NCBI GenBank assembly: GCA_030706405.1
Contig: JAUZOO010000002.1
Span: forward strand, 501,375-565,374
DNA from: Bacteroidota bacterium
Lineage (GTDB): Bacteria > Bacteroidota > Bacteroidia > Bacteroidales > JAAUTT01
Direction: 5' to 3'
DNA length: 64,000 bases
The notes under the pieces are model-generated. The model worked only from the letters and a program-made list of their open reading frames with translations. It was not told where the DNA came from and did not search any database. Positions 1-9,240 of the stretch are shown piece by piece. Both the position numbers and the translations under genes were made by a program. Numbering within the stretch: the first letter of the stretch is position 1; every line of letters begins with the position of its first letter.

Positions 1-321
1 CGGAAGCTCTACATTTTCATAGACATTGAGCTCGTCGATAAGGTTAAAGCTTTGAAAAACAAAACCTATATTTCCCTTTCGGATGCTTGTGCGCTGACGT
101 TCGTGCATACTGGCCACTTCGGAACTATCAAAAAGATAGCTTCCTGAAGTTGGATTGTCGAGCATCCCAAGAATACTAAGCAGAGTTGATTTACCGCACC
201 CTGATGGCCCCATAATTGCCGTGAACTCTCCCCTTTTAACATGCAGGTTTACGTTATCCAATGCAGTAGTTTCCACTTCCTCGGTACGGAACACCCGCGA
301 TAATTCGTTAATTTGTATCAT
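1..321 (-). CDS. ABC transporter ATP-binding protein, MacB/LolD type (C-terminus outside window)
   Basis: The reading frame starts at an ATG on the minus strand at 321 and stays open to the window edge, so only about the first 107 residues are seen. The Walker A motif GPSGCGKST and the Q-loop stretch FVFQSFNLIDELNV are clear, as in ATPases that pair with FtsX-type permeases. It lies at the distal end of the TolC-HlyD-permease operon, 55 bp after the DUF1349 gene, and should energise the permease at 1070-3538 from the cytoplasmic side. The signature motif, Walker B and stop codon lie outside the window. Confidence 0.9.
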   Translation of the reverse strand, partial: MIQINELSRVFRTEEVETTALDNVNLHVKRGEFTAIMGPSGCGKSTLLSILGMLDNPTSGSYLFDSSEVASMHERQRTSIRKGNIGFVFQSFNLIDELNVYENVELP

Positions 322-376
322 AATTGTATGGATTTAGTATGTTTTAATCGGTATGTTATTAAATCAATAATTTAGT

Positions 377-1045
377 CTAATTACCTTCCCAAAAGTCATT
401 TAGCTTTCGTTGCTGCAAATCAATCTCGGAGAAACCTACATTACATTCTTTTCCTACCGACGATTGTGCGCTAAACCCGATTCGAAGATTATCTATTTTA
501 TCCAGTTTAAACGCTCTAATTAAATACCAGTCTTTACCATCTGATGAATAATAAAAATTAAATGTTTTCCCTTTAGCTGAACCACTCATTCGATAATAAA
601 CTGCTTTGGAAGAAATTGCGATGGAGTTACAGTCATCGGCAGTTTCGTTGCAAACAACGGTCACAACCCGAGGGGTTCCTTTATAATCAACTTCAAAACA
701 GAATTTGGCAAAGTGTGTTTCATCATTATAAACCAGCAATACTCCTGCGTCCCATTTGGTTTTAAAATCGGGTTCTATCCTGGCAGAAAAAATAAAATCA
801 GAGTCGGGTTTAAAAATCAATCTTGGCGATTTATTTATTTTATGCCTTCCATCCGGAGAAATAAACAAATCAGTTTTGCCGGGAGCTACAATTGACAAAC
901 TACTGGAATCGATAACGTTATAACTCAATGGTACATTTTCAAACTTCAAAGGATAAGGAATTGACTTTATCCTTACTTCCTGTGCATTGATGTTGCTATA
1001 CAATGTCAATGTAATAAAACCAATAAGAACCCTATTTAGTATCAT
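377..1045 (-). CDS. secreted DUF1349-family protein
   Basis: The 222-residue product has an N-terminal signal peptide (about residues 1-21, ending NINAQ), so it is exported. The rest resembles the DUF1349 beta-sandwich (concanavalin-like) family, with the typical WDAGVLLVYNDETHFAKF segment and a late IGFSAQSSVG strand. Members are thought to bind carbohydrate or act as accessory domains; the function here is unknown. It sits inside the efflux operon, 24 bp after the permease and just before the ATPase, an unusual place for such a protein. It could be a periplasmic accessory of the pump or a passenger gene. Confidence 0.75.
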   Translation of the reverse strand: MILNRVLIGFITLTLYSNINAQEVRIKSIPYPLKFENVPLSYNVIDSSSLSIVAPGKTDLFISPDGRHKINKSPRLIFKPDSDFIFSARIEPDFKTKWDAGVLLVYNDETHFAKFCFEVDYKGTPRVVTVVCNETADDCNSIAISSKAVYYRMSGSAKGKTFNFYYSSDGKDWYLIRAFKLDKIDNLRIGFSAQSSVGKECNVGFSEIDLQQRKLNDFWEGN

Positions 1046-1069
1046 AATCTATTTTAATTTTAATTGTTT

Positions 1070-3538
1070 TTATTCGTAGCGAAGCGATTCAACAGGATTA
1101 CGGATTGCAATACGGTAAGTTTGCCATCCAACAGTGCACAAGGTAATTATAACAGCCCATAACCCGGCTAAAACAAATACCCACCAGCTAAGTTCCGTTC
1201 TGTAGGCAAAGTTCTGTAACCATTTGTGAGTTACCCACCAGGCTAAAGGTGTAGCAATGATAAAAGCAATAAGTACCCATTTAGCAAAATCTTTATTCAG
1301 TAAAGTCATCACTTCGTTAACTTTTGCCCCGTTTACTTTGCGAATGCCAATCTCTTTGGTTTTATTTTCTGCAGTTAGTCGTGCCAGCGCAAACAACCCC
1401 ATACAGGCTATAAAAATTGCCAAAATTGAAAAGAATACATACAAATGCTCAAAGTTTATCTCTTCCTTGTATTGAGCATTAAAGTCATCGTCGAGAAACG
1501 AGAACAGGTAAGGCTCATCGGGATAAATGGTTTTCCAGCTTTTGTGAATTTCGTTAATTGTTGTTTTTAAGTTAACCGGAGATACTTTTATACAATAAAA
1601 CCCTACATCCCGATACCATTTCAAACTCTTAAAAAACAACACAGGCTCAATATCATCCTTTAAGGAAAGATGATGATAATCGTCCACCACTCCGATGATG
1701 CGGTATGTTGCGTTTTTTATGGTTACTAAGGCATTAATGGCCGACTGTGGATTGAGCAACCCTAGCTTCAAACAAGCCTGTTTGTTTACTATAACTTCGT
1801 TTGAATCGTAATCGGATAGCGGCGAAAAATTAGCACCTGAGAGCATTTTTACGGAGAAAAAGTCGAAAAAATTCTGGTCGATGCAAGTTAACGAAAAGGT
1901 CGTTTTAGAGCTTTCTTTTCCGGCCATACTAACTTCGTTGCTTTTCCGTTCAAAAGCCTTTCCCGGAACAAATTCGGCCGTAGTAAAGGATTTCACACCC
2001 GAAATGCGTTTCAGCTCATCTTTAAAAGAAGCCAGTTTCTCGTTTATTGCCGGCTTTTTAATCATGGTCATCGGCGAAAACGAAACCATAGTTTGGTTCA
2101 TATTGATGCCAAGAGCCTGATTCTGCATAAACTCTACTTGTTTAAAGACAAAACAGGTAGCTATAATCAGAAATATTGACGCTGCCAATTGAAATACTAC
2201 CAATACCTCTCGTGATAACAAACTCCTACGCCCCAAAACGGTTTTATCCTTAATAACTATTGATGATTGCGATTTAAATATCTTGTAAAATGGGTAGATG
2301 GAAGACAAAACCGTTCCTGCCAATATAAGCAATACCGACAGCCACAATACATAACCATAATCCACGGGAGGAATATCGAACCCTGCAATATTTTGTCCAT
2401 TCTTTAAAAACGAAATAACAATTGTTAAACTGACGATGTCTGCAACAGTGTGAATCAAAAATATTTCCAGTGTATGAAGACGCATGATGTCTGCCTTTCC
2501 AGCCCCTATCACCCGCCGGATATTGTCTTTGCCTGCTTGTTTTAAATAATCGGATATAGAAAGGTTCATAAAATTGAACCACGAAATAATTACAATCAAC
2601 AGTCCTATAATAAAACTTGCGGTTACCCTGAAACTACTACCGTTTACCCGTATTTCGCCTTCGAGATGAGATTTAAGATGAATATCGCCCACTGGCTGAA
2701 AAATAAACTTGACATCTTCTCCGGCATCATTAATGTGCTTTATGCAAGGTTTGATAGCTTGGGCATATTTAGCTTCAACGCTCTTAATATCGGCTCCCGG
2801 TTTCAGACGAATGTAGGTATAGGTTCGGATACTTTTCCAGTCTTTTTGACTGTAAGGGTCTCTATCTTTAATATCCCCGATATTTCCATTGTCCAGAATA
2901 CCTGTCACATAATTAAAATTCTTCATGTAATAGAAAAGCGCTTTACGCTGAACCAACATATCAACCTGAATGTGGCTTTTAGCGGGAAAATCCTCAAATA
3001 CGGCGCTCACAAAAAACTCCCAGCCTTCATTAAGTTTAAACTTGCGGTTAAGAGGATTTACTTTTCCAAAGAGTTTTTGGGCCATCGAACGGCTCAAAAC
3101 AGCCCCATGTATGTCGGAAAATATATATTTAAAATTCTCAGCCTGAAGGGGACGCGGAAAGACTTTAAAAAACGAAGTGTCAGTATAAAACAAATTGATA
3201 TTCTGAAAACTGTTCTCGCCGGCAAAAACGGTTATAATGTCTTTATCAACAAGGGTTGCCGACTCTATTTCAGGAAGCTGGTCGCGTAAAACAGGGCCTA
3301 CACCGCTATAATTCATCGCTATATTTCGCGTTGGGGCTCCGTTTGCAGACTGCGACAGAGCCACCCGATACATTCGGTCATACGACGGCCAGAAATGATC
3401 ATAATTCCTTTCTGACCGTATCCACAGCATGATGATTAAAAACGTAACAATGCTAAGCGTTAGTCCCAACAAATTAATAATTGTATTAACCTTATTCTTG
3501 AATATCTTTCGCAAGACTGATATTAATAACCAATTCAT
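1070..3538 (-). CDS. FtsX/MacB-like ABC transporter permease, large Bacteroidota type
   Basis: This 822-residue membrane protein has one N-terminal helix (about 20-42), a large periplasmic MacB-type domain, a three-helix FtsX core in the middle (around 310-460), a second periplasmic domain, and a C-terminal FtsX core (around 690-815) ending in NPVESLRYE. This duplicated layout is common in Bacteroidota MacB/FtsX permeases of about 790 residues. It should work with the ATPase at 1-321, the HlyD adaptor and the TolC channel in tripartite export or mechanotransmission across the envelope. The substrate cannot be told from sequence. Confidence 0.9.
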   Translation of the reverse strand: MNWLLISVLRKIFKNKVNTIINLLGLTLSIVTFLIIMLWIRSERNYDHFWPSYDRMYRVALSQSANGAPTRNIAMNYSGVGPVLRDQLPEIESATLVDKDIITVFAGENSFQNINLFYTDTSFFKVFPRPLQAENFKYIFSDIHGAVLSRSMAQKLFGKVNPLNRKFKLNEGWEFFVSAVFEDFPAKSHIQVDMLVQRKALFYYMKNFNYVTGILDNGNIGDIKDRDPYSQKDWKSIRTYTYIRLKPGADIKSVEAKYAQAIKPCIKHINDAGEDVKFIFQPVGDIHLKSHLEGEIRVNGSSFRVTASFIIGLLIVIISWFNFMNLSISDYLKQAGKDNIRRVIGAGKADIMRLHTLEIFLIHTVADIVSLTIVISFLKNGQNIAGFDIPPVDYGYVLWLSVLLILAGTVLSSIYPFYKIFKSQSSIVIKDKTVLGRRSLLSREVLVVFQLAASIFLIIATCFVFKQVEFMQNQALGINMNQTMVSFSPMTMIKKPAINEKLASFKDELKRISGVKSFTTAEFVPGKAFERKSNEVSMAGKESSKTTFSLTCIDQNFFDFFSVKMLSGANFSPLSDYDSNEVIVNKQACLKLGLLNPQSAINALVTIKNATYRIIGVVDDYHHLSLKDDIEPVLFFKSLKWYRDVGFYCIKVSPVNLKTTINEIHKSWKTIYPDEPYLFSFLDDDFNAQYKEEINFEHLYVFFSILAIFIACMGLFALARLTAENKTKEIGIRKVNGAKVNEVMTLLNKDFAKWVLIAFIIATPLAWWVTHKWLQNFAYRTELSWWVFVLAGLWAVIITLCTVGWQTYRIAIRNPVESLRYE

Positions 3539-3560
3539 TATTAAAGAATTTTTAAGTTAA

Positions 3561-3695
3561 TCACCAAGTTATGCACAGGTTTAGATAAACCATAAAGGCT
3601 GCAGCAATCATTAAAATAAACAGAAATATTAGAACTTTTATACGCTTAATCCGCAGTTCTATTCTCTTTATCTTCGATACTTGTTCCTGAATCAT
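3561..3695 (-). CDS. 44-residue single-pass membrane peptide in efflux operon
   Basis: A short frame starts at ATG 3695 and stops with TGA at 3561. The product begins with a charged, amphipathic stretch (MIQEQVSKIKRIELRIKR), followed by one hydrophobic helix at about residues 20-38. It fills the gap between the HlyD gene (ends 3730) and the permease (starts 3538) on the same strand, so it would be co-transcribed with both. Small one-helix proteins are known accessories of some transporters; that role here is inference. No family is recognised, and the frame could be fortuitous. Confidence 0.45.
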   Translation of the reverse strand: MIQEQVSKIKRIELRIKRIKVLIFLFILMIAAAFMVYLNLCITW

Positions 3696-3729
3696 GTTGA
3701 GTAGTTTAAGTTTAGCAATAGTTAAAATC

Positions 3730-4980
3730 CTATTTTAGTATTAATTTATCATTCTTTCCAAAAAGTTCGTACCCGGATGTTATAACCTTCTCACCCGGCT
3801 TTAGCCCTTCAAGCACCTCGTAATTACGTGGGTTTTGACGTCCAATACGGATGTTTCGCTTAACAGCAGTTTTACCGTCGGCTTCCAAAACATAAATCCA
3901 CTGTCCTCCGGTTGACTGGTAAAAACTTCCGCGCGGAATCATCAGGGCTTGTTGAGTTTCGCCCAATTGAAGTCCAATATTATAGCTCTGTCCGGCACGA
4001 ATATTTGTAGGCAATCGTCCGGTAAAGAACAAATCAACTTCAAACCGGCCATCGCGCACTTCGGGATATACCTTGCCAAGCTCTGCCCGAATCGTATCGG
4101 TTTCACGGTTTACATAAGCGGTAAGCCCTTTGCGGACGCGGTCGATATAGTGCTCGTCAATCTTGGCTTTAATTTTAAAAGAAGTGAGAACGTTAATCTG
4201 CCCAAGGCGCTGGCCCATATTAATTGATTGACCAGGCTTAGCATCCAGAAGTCCAAGCTGCCCGTCAACCGGGGCTTTTACATTAAGGTTTTCCTGACGC
4301 TGATAAATGAGTTCGAGGTTTCGCTGCATACTGGCAAGGTTCTGGCTTATCTTCTCTACCTGATTAGTACGAAACACCGAATCCTGAATGTAACGTTTCA
4401 GGGTAAGCCTTTGGGTGCGAAGAGCAAGCTCATAATCTTCACGAGAACGCAGATAATCTTCGCGAGAAATGAGCTCATCGGCATACAGCGCTTTATTCTG
4501 TTCGGCACGACGTTTTTTCTGTTCCAAATCCACATCAAGGTTAAGCAACTCGCGTTGCAGGGTTAGCTTCTGTTGTTCCATGTTGATACGGGTTTCGCGC
4601 AAAAAATTTGACTTTTCGGCCAGTTGGGCTTCGCTTTCGAGAATGCTCAGATTAAGATTTATATTGGTAAGCCGAAGAATAACATCGCCCTGTTTTACCA
4701 TGCTTCCTTCCTCAATGCAAATTTCCTTAACCATTCCACCTTCCACGGCATCGAGATAGATGTACGAAATAGGCTCCACAATGCCTACCACCTGGATATA
4801 ATCCTGAAACATACCGTTTGTAACCAACTCAACAGCAACCTTATTTCTATCCGCCCGGTAAGTATCCGATTTATCCCTAAATGTCATAAACAACACTGCT
4901 CCTATTCCCAGTAAAACCGGAACAGCAATTTTCAGATGTTTGGGTTTGATGCGGCGTTTATCCTCTATTATTCTGTCCAT
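3730..4980 (-). CDS. HlyD-family periplasmic adaptor (membrane fusion) protein
   Basis: The 416-residue protein has a short cytoplasmic start, one membrane segment (about 20-35), a lipoyl half-motif (GGMVKEICIEEGSMVKQGD), a long alpha hairpin (about 110-225, rich in Glu, Arg and Leu), the second lipoyl half (NVKAPVDGQLGLL) and beta-barrel domains ending in a GEKVITSG strand. This is the standard order of RND/MacA-type adaptors. It would link the inner-membrane permease to the TolC protein encoded 16 bp upstream. Length and domain order are normal. Confidence 0.9.
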   Translation of the reverse strand: MDRIIEDKRRIKPKHLKIAVPVLLGIGAVLFMTFRDKSDTYRADRNKVAVELVTNGMFQDYIQVVGIVEPISYIYLDAVEGGMVKEICIEEGSMVKQGDVILRLTNINLNLSILESEAQLAEKSNFLRETRINMEQQKLTLQRELLNLDVDLEQKKRRAEQNKALYADELISREDYLRSREDYELALRTQRLTLKRYIQDSVFRTNQVEKISQNLASMQRNLELIYQRQENLNVKAPVDGQLGLLDAKPGQSINMGQRLGQINVLTSFKIKAKIDEHYIDRVRKGLTAYVNRETDTIRAELGKVYPEVRDGRFEVDLFFTGRLPTNIRAGQSYNIGLQLGETQQALMIPRGSFYQSTGGQWIYVLEADGKTAVKRNIRIGRQNPRNYEVLEGLKPGEKVITSGYELFGKNDKLILK

Positions 4981-4996
4981 ATTCTTAATTTCTTAA

Positions 4997-6337
4997 TCAG
5001 TTAGTCACTTGCCAGTCAATCATACTTCCCGTCTTATAAAAATTAAGACATATCTCCTTTACATACATTTGCATGCGGGTACGAAGAACTTCGCTTCCGG
5101 CACGGGCCAGATTATTTTTCGACTCGTAATAGTCCATGATATTCATTAATCCCTTTTCGTGCTTTTTTTGAGACGATTCGAAAGCTACTTTTTCGCTCTC
5201 TTCTTTTTTTAATGCTGATTGATATTCTTTTACAGCAGCGTCCCTATCCTGACGGGCTTGGCGCACTTCGTACTGTAACGCCTGCATTCCGGCTTCGAGC
5301 CTGTTTTGCGCTTGTTTATAACTTATTTTTGACATGCGAACGTTATTTTGCCGGCTCAAAGCTCCCAAAATGGGAATATCAAGAGCCAATCCGTAATTAA
5401 GCTTGTGGTTTCTGTCAATCTGATCCGAAAAGCCAACCACTTTGCCATTGGCATCAACAACCGATTGATAATAACCACTATACCATCCTCCATAAAGTCT
5501 AAGTTTTGGAGTCAGCGAGCCCCGTTCCATTTGCAAGCTTTTGCGTGCTGCATGGTACTGGTTATTAAGAATCTTTATCTGCGGAAGTTTATCTGCTGCT
5601 ATTCTGAAAAGACTGTCGTCTGAAACCAATGCACTGATAATCGGCTCTTTCGAAAGGTCGGCAAATTGAATTGCAGAATCCACGGGAAAATTCATCAGTT
5701 TACGCAAGGTATATTCCGATTGCTGCGTAGCATTTCGATAGCGTAAAAGCAGGTACTCATCATTAGCCAAACGAGCCTGAACTTCATAGCGGTCGCTTCC
5801 CGGCAAACGTCCCATTTCTACCATCTTATCGACCTTATCACATTCTTTTTTCGAAAGATCGTATTGTTGCTGCTGAATTGTTATTAATCCAACGTTAAGT
5901 AAATGTGTGGTATATGCTTCTAAAACACCATAAATAAGTTCATTTTTAGCCTGTTCATATTGTAGGTTTGTTACGTTGAGGTTAAACTGCTCAAAAGCAA
6001 CCCGGTTTGTTTGTCTGAAACCATCAAAAATCAGCATGCTTCCAACCAAAGCCCAATCGTTCGAAAAGAGGTTACTTTCAACATAAGTATTGGTAGCCGC
6101 ATTAACCGTTTTTCCACGGTTAATCTCATACGATGTTGAAGCATTTATACGTGGCAGAAAACTCAGTCGGGCTGCCTGTAAATTGATGTTTTGTTTATCG
6201 GCATCGAATCTGTTGTTTTGCAGTCCAAGGTTATGTTCCAAAGCATATTTCACACACTGGCGATAAGTAAAGGCTTTCTGCGCGTGCACTGCAGCCGAAA
6301 TCTCAAATAAAACGAAAAGACTGAACAAAAACTTCAT
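4997..6337 (-). CDS. TolC-family outer membrane efflux protein
   Basis: The 446-residue protein has a signal peptide (about 1-19, ending VHAQ) and two TolC repeats rich in coiled coil, each starting with the typical YALEHNLGLQNNR-like helix. It should form the trimeric outer-membrane channel of the pump. It is the first gene of the minus-strand operon; its start lies about 14 bp after the expected transcription start of the sigma-54 promoter at 6362-6377. Another TolC homologue is at 48348. Confidence 0.9.
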   Translation of the reverse strand: MKFLFSLFVLFEISAAVHAQKAFTYRQCVKYALEHNLGLQNNRFDADKQNINLQAARLSFLPRINASTSYEINRGKTVNAATNTYVESNLFSNDWALVGSMLIFDGFRQTNRVAFEQFNLNVTNLQYEQAKNELIYGVLEAYTTHLLNVGLITIQQQQYDLSKKECDKVDKMVEMGRLPGSDRYEVQARLANDEYLLLRYRNATQQSEYTLRKLMNFPVDSAIQFADLSKEPIISALVSDDSLFRIAADKLPQIKILNNQYHAARKSLQMERGSLTPKLRLYGGWYSGYYQSVVDANGKVVGFSDQIDRNHKLNYGLALDIPILGALSRQNNVRMSKISYKQAQNRLEAGMQALQYEVRQARQDRDAAVKEYQSALKKEESEKVAFESSQKKHEKGLMNIMDYYESKNNLARAGSEVLRTRMQMYVKEICLNFYKTGSMIDWQVTN

Positions 6338-6361
6338 AAATCATTTCTTTGCCTAATGCTA

Positions 6362-6377
6362 AACAAGCCGTATGCCA
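6362..6377 (-). promoter_or_regulatory. predicted sigma-54 (-24/-12) promoter of the efflux operon
   Basis: Read on the minus strand the site is TGGCATACGGCTTGTT. It matches the sigma-54 consensus TGGCAC-N5-TTGCA at the GG (6376-6375) and at the TTG of the -12 element, with exactly 10 bases between GG and the GC-position dinucleotide (here GT). The start codon of the TolC gene is about 25 bp downstream. The divergent NtrC-type activator and the upstream inverted repeats support the call. Confidence 0.7.
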
Positions 6378-6431
6378 CAACTATTAACAAACACGAAATC
6401 AAATCTTTATTTCAAAATTAATATTACTATA

Positions 6432-6460
6432 TGTCAAAAAAATTGACAGTTCATTGTCAA
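6432..6460. promoter_or_regulatory. inverted-repeat array, probable enhancer site for the NtrC-type activator
   Basis: Three half-sites occur in a row: TGTCAA (6432-6437), TTGACA (6443-6448) and TGTCAA (6455-6460). The last two form the perfect palindrome TTGACA-N6-TGTCAA. Another TGTCAA lies at 6520-6525, just before the regulator gene. The array is about 70-85 bp upstream of the sigma-54 promoter, a usual distance for an enhancer bound by a Fis-type HTH. Binding by the protein encoded at 6539 is inference. Confidence 0.55.
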
Positions 6461-6538
6461 ATAATTATACATCGATAAAAAGCAGTTAAAAACTTCTATA
6501 CTTTTGAAGTATGGTCTGTTGTCAAAAAATATTTTCAA

Positions 6539-7897
6539 ATGAAAAGCGGAAAAATTCTGGTTGTCGACGATAATAAAAGTGCCCTGAGCGCACTCAGCAT
6601 GCTGTTAAATTTCGAATTTGACACGGTGGTAACCCTGTCAAATCCCAACCAGATACCTGCCGAGATACAGAAAACTGATTTTGATATTGTGCTGCTCGAT
6701 ATGAACTTCAAGGCAGGCATAAACAATGGTAACGAAGGCTTATACTGGCTTGGTGAGTTAAAAAGGCTGTCGCCTTGTGCCGAGGTGATTATGATTACCG
6801 CTTACGGCGAAGTTGAACTAGCTGTAAAGGCCATAAAACAGGGAGCAACAGATTTCATTCTTAAACCTTGGGAAAACGAAAAACTGCTGGCTACGTTAAA
6901 TGCAGCATTACGGCTCCGACGCTCAGGCAAAGAAATCGAAAACCTCAAATTAAGGGAACAAAGCTTAAAGTGCGAATTAGCTCCCGAAGCTGGTAAGCTT
7001 ATTGGCTCTTCGCCCGCAATGCAACAGGTATTCCGCACTATTGACAAGGTAGCACGTACGGATGCCAATGTACTAATTACCGGCGAAAATGGAACCGGAA
7101 AAGAACTTGTTGCCAGCGAAATTCATTTGCGTTCAAACCGAAACTCCGAACTCATGGTAACGGTTGATATGGGCACAGTTCACGAAACACTTTTTGAAAG
7201 CGAACTCTTCGGTCATAAAAAAGGCGCTTTTACTGATGCTCGGGAAGACCGTACCGGAAAATTCCCACTAGCCAATCATGGAACGTTATTCCTCGACGAA
7301 ATAGCCAACCTTCCGCTGACATCTCAGGCAAAACTGCTGGTTGCCCTTCAAAACCGATTTGTTGTTCCGGTTGGCGCCAATCAGCCAGTCCCAATCGATA
7401 TTCGTCTTATCAGTGCTACTAATGCCAACCTCGATACCTTAGTCGAAAAACAATTGTTTCGCCAGGATTTGCTTTACCGAATTAACACAATACGGATTGA
7501 AGTTCCGCCTCTTCGTGAGCGTGGTGAAGACATTGAATTGCTGGCAGGCTTCTTTCTTAAACAATTCGCAGTCAAATACAAAAAGACAGGTTTACGACTA
7601 AGTTCACAAGCAATCCGCAAACTTATGAAGTACTCATGGCCCGGCAATGTCCGGGAGTTGCAACATACTATTGAGAAAGCTGTAATTCTATGCGAACGCG
7701 ACATACTGACGCCCGACGATTTTAACCTTCGCAAGGTTTCGGAAACATCATTAACACCAGTTAGCCTGGAGGCAATGGAGCGACAGTTGATTGAAACTTC
7801 CATGGACCGCCATAATGGAAATCTGTCTGCCGTAGCCGCCGAACTGGGCATTACCCGTCAAACCCTGTACAATAAAATAAGCCGCTATGAACGTTAA
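6539..7897 (+). CDS. sigma-54-dependent response regulator, NtrC family
   Basis: The 452-residue protein has a receiver domain (about 5-120, phospho-acceptor Asp54 in VLLDMNF), an AAA+ sigma-54 interaction domain (about 150-385; Walker A GENGTGKE at 182-189; Walker B FLDEIA) and a C-terminal Fis-type HTH (about 420-450). The sigma-54 contact loop reads GAFTDA (229-234) rather than GAFTGA, a change I believe is frequent in Bacteroidota members. It is divergent from the efflux operon, which carries a sigma-54 promoter, and overlaps the kinase gene by 11 bp. It probably switches on the pump operon when phosphorylated. Confidence 0.92.
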   Translation: MKSGKILVVDDNKSALSALSMLLNFEFDTVVTLSNPNQIPAEIQKTDFDIVLLDMNFKAGINNGNEGLYWLGELKRLSPCAEVIMITAYGEVELAVKAIKQGATDFILKPWENEKLLATLNAALRLRRSGKEIENLKLREQSLKCELAPEAGKLIGSSPAMQQVFRTIDKVARTDANVLITGENGTGKELVASEIHLRSNRNSELMVTVDMGTVHETLFESELFGHKKGAFTDAREDRTGKFPLANHGTLFLDEIANLPLTSQAKLLVALQNRFVVPVGANQPVPIDIRLISATNANLDTLVEKQLFRQDLLYRINTIRIEVPPLRERGEDIELLAGFFLKQFAVKYKKTGLRLSSQAIRKLMKYSWPGNVRELQHTIEKAVILCERDILTPDDFNLRKVSETSLTPVSLEAMERQLIETSMDRHNGNLSAVAAELGITRQTLYNKISRYER

Positions 7898-9236
7898 ATC
7901 GTACAACCTCAAAATTGTTGCACTTGTCTTGTTGGCAGTACTTTTTACGGTAGCCTGCACACTTTCCGTTATTCACAACCTTTTATATGCAGCCACAATT
8001 TGTGCGATAGCAATCATCATTACCACCTTTAATCTTGTATATCATGTAAACAGTGTAAACCGAAAACTAACTTACTTTTTCGACGCTATTCGCAATGAAG
8101 ATACTACCCTGACTTTTCCGGGAAATGCCCATAACAAAACTATTAACGATCTACACCGGAGCCTTAACCGCATAAACCAATATATTGCCAACATAAGACT
8201 TAAAAACGAACAAAACGAACATTTTCTTAACGAGCTGATGCAGAGTTCGGCCTCCGGGTTAATGGCAATCGACGAAAAAGGATATGTGGAACAGGTTAAC
8301 CAGACAGCACTTAAAATTATTGGCTTACCCAATCTGGTACATATTCATCTGCTGCAGCAAAAAAACGAACCGCTTTTTAACGTTATAGAACAGCTTGCCC
8401 CCGGAAAAACACAAATACTTAAACTATCTGAAAACAGCGGCATACGCCAGATTTCGGTAAAAGCTGCCCAGTTACATTTTGCCGATCGCCAGTACCGGAT
8501 TTTTTCGATGAACGACATCCGTACTGAAATGGAAGAAAACGAGCTTGACTCGTGGCAAAAACTTATCAGTGTTCTTACTCACGAAATGATGAATTCGCTG
8601 GCTCCAATTACGTCACTTAGCAATACGCTGAGCCGTTTTTTTATCCGCAACGGAGAAGCAATTACCCCGCAAAACCTCACAACCAAAGATATTGAACAGA
8701 CTCTTCAGGGGCTTTCGGTCATCGAAGAACGAGGCAAAGGACTCCTGCATTTTGTGGATAACTACCGCCAGCTTACCCGTATTCCCCGCCCTACTTTCGC
8801 CGAGATTAATATCGACGATTGGTTTTGTCGCATAAAACTGCTCATGCAACCACGCCTCGATGCCGAAAACATTCATTTCAGCATTCAGCGTACGGAACAG
8901 CTTACCAGCTTCACCGGCGACGAGAAACTTCTTTCACAAGTACTCCTAAACCTTTTTAACAATTCTGTCGATGCTCTGAAACAAGCTGTTGAACGACACA
9001 TCATTCTTCATACCTCTGTTAATCCACAGGGAAATTTCTGTATCCATCTTACCGATAACGGACAAGGTATAACAGCCGATAACCTCGACAAAATTTTTGT
9101 CCCTTTTTTCACGACCAAAGAAAAAGGTTCCGGTATTGGGTTAAGTCTATCCCGACAAATCATGCTGCTTCACCGGGGGTCAATAACCATACAGTCTGTT
9201 CCGGAACGAAAAACTACAGTTACGTTGGTGTTTTAA
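7887..9236 (+). CDS. sensor histidine kinase, partner of the NtrC-type regulator
   Basis: The 449-residue protein has two N-terminal membrane helices (about 8-30 and 34-54) with almost no loop between them, so it has little or no periplasmic sensor and may sense the membrane or the cytoplasm. A PAS-like region (about 110-215) follows, then HisKA-type phospho-acceptor His232 (SVLTHEMMNSLAP) and a HATPase domain with DNGQG and GSGIGLSLSRQ motifs. The overlap with the regulator gene points to translational coupling and a cognate pair. Confidence 0.9.
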   Translation: MNVKSYNLKIVALVLLAVLFTVACTLSVIHNLLYAATICAIAIIITTFNLVYHVNSVNRKLTYFFDAIRNEDTTLTFPGNAHNKTINDLHRSLNRINQYIANIRLKNEQNEHFLNELMQSSASGLMAIDEKGYVEQVNQTALKIIGLPNLVHIHLLQQKNEPLFNVIEQLAPGKTQILKLSENSGIRQISVKAAQLHFADRQYRIFSMNDIRTEMEENELDSWQKLISVLTHEMMNSLAPITSLSNTLSRFFIRNGEAITPQNLTTKDIEQTLQGLSVIEERGKGLLHFVDNYRQLTRIPRPTFAEINIDDWFCRIKLLMQPRLDAENIHFSIQRTEQLTSFTGDEKLLSQVLLNLFNNSVDALKQAVERHIILHTSVNPQGNFCIHLTDNGQGITADNLDKIFVPFFTTKEKGSGIGLSLSRQIMLLHRGSITIQSVPERKTTVTLVF

Positions 9237-9240
9237 AATA

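Noticed and set aside
2666..3289. Plus-strand open frame of 207 codons inside the FtsX permease gene
   Set aside because: Antisense shadow of a well-supported permease; no family features.
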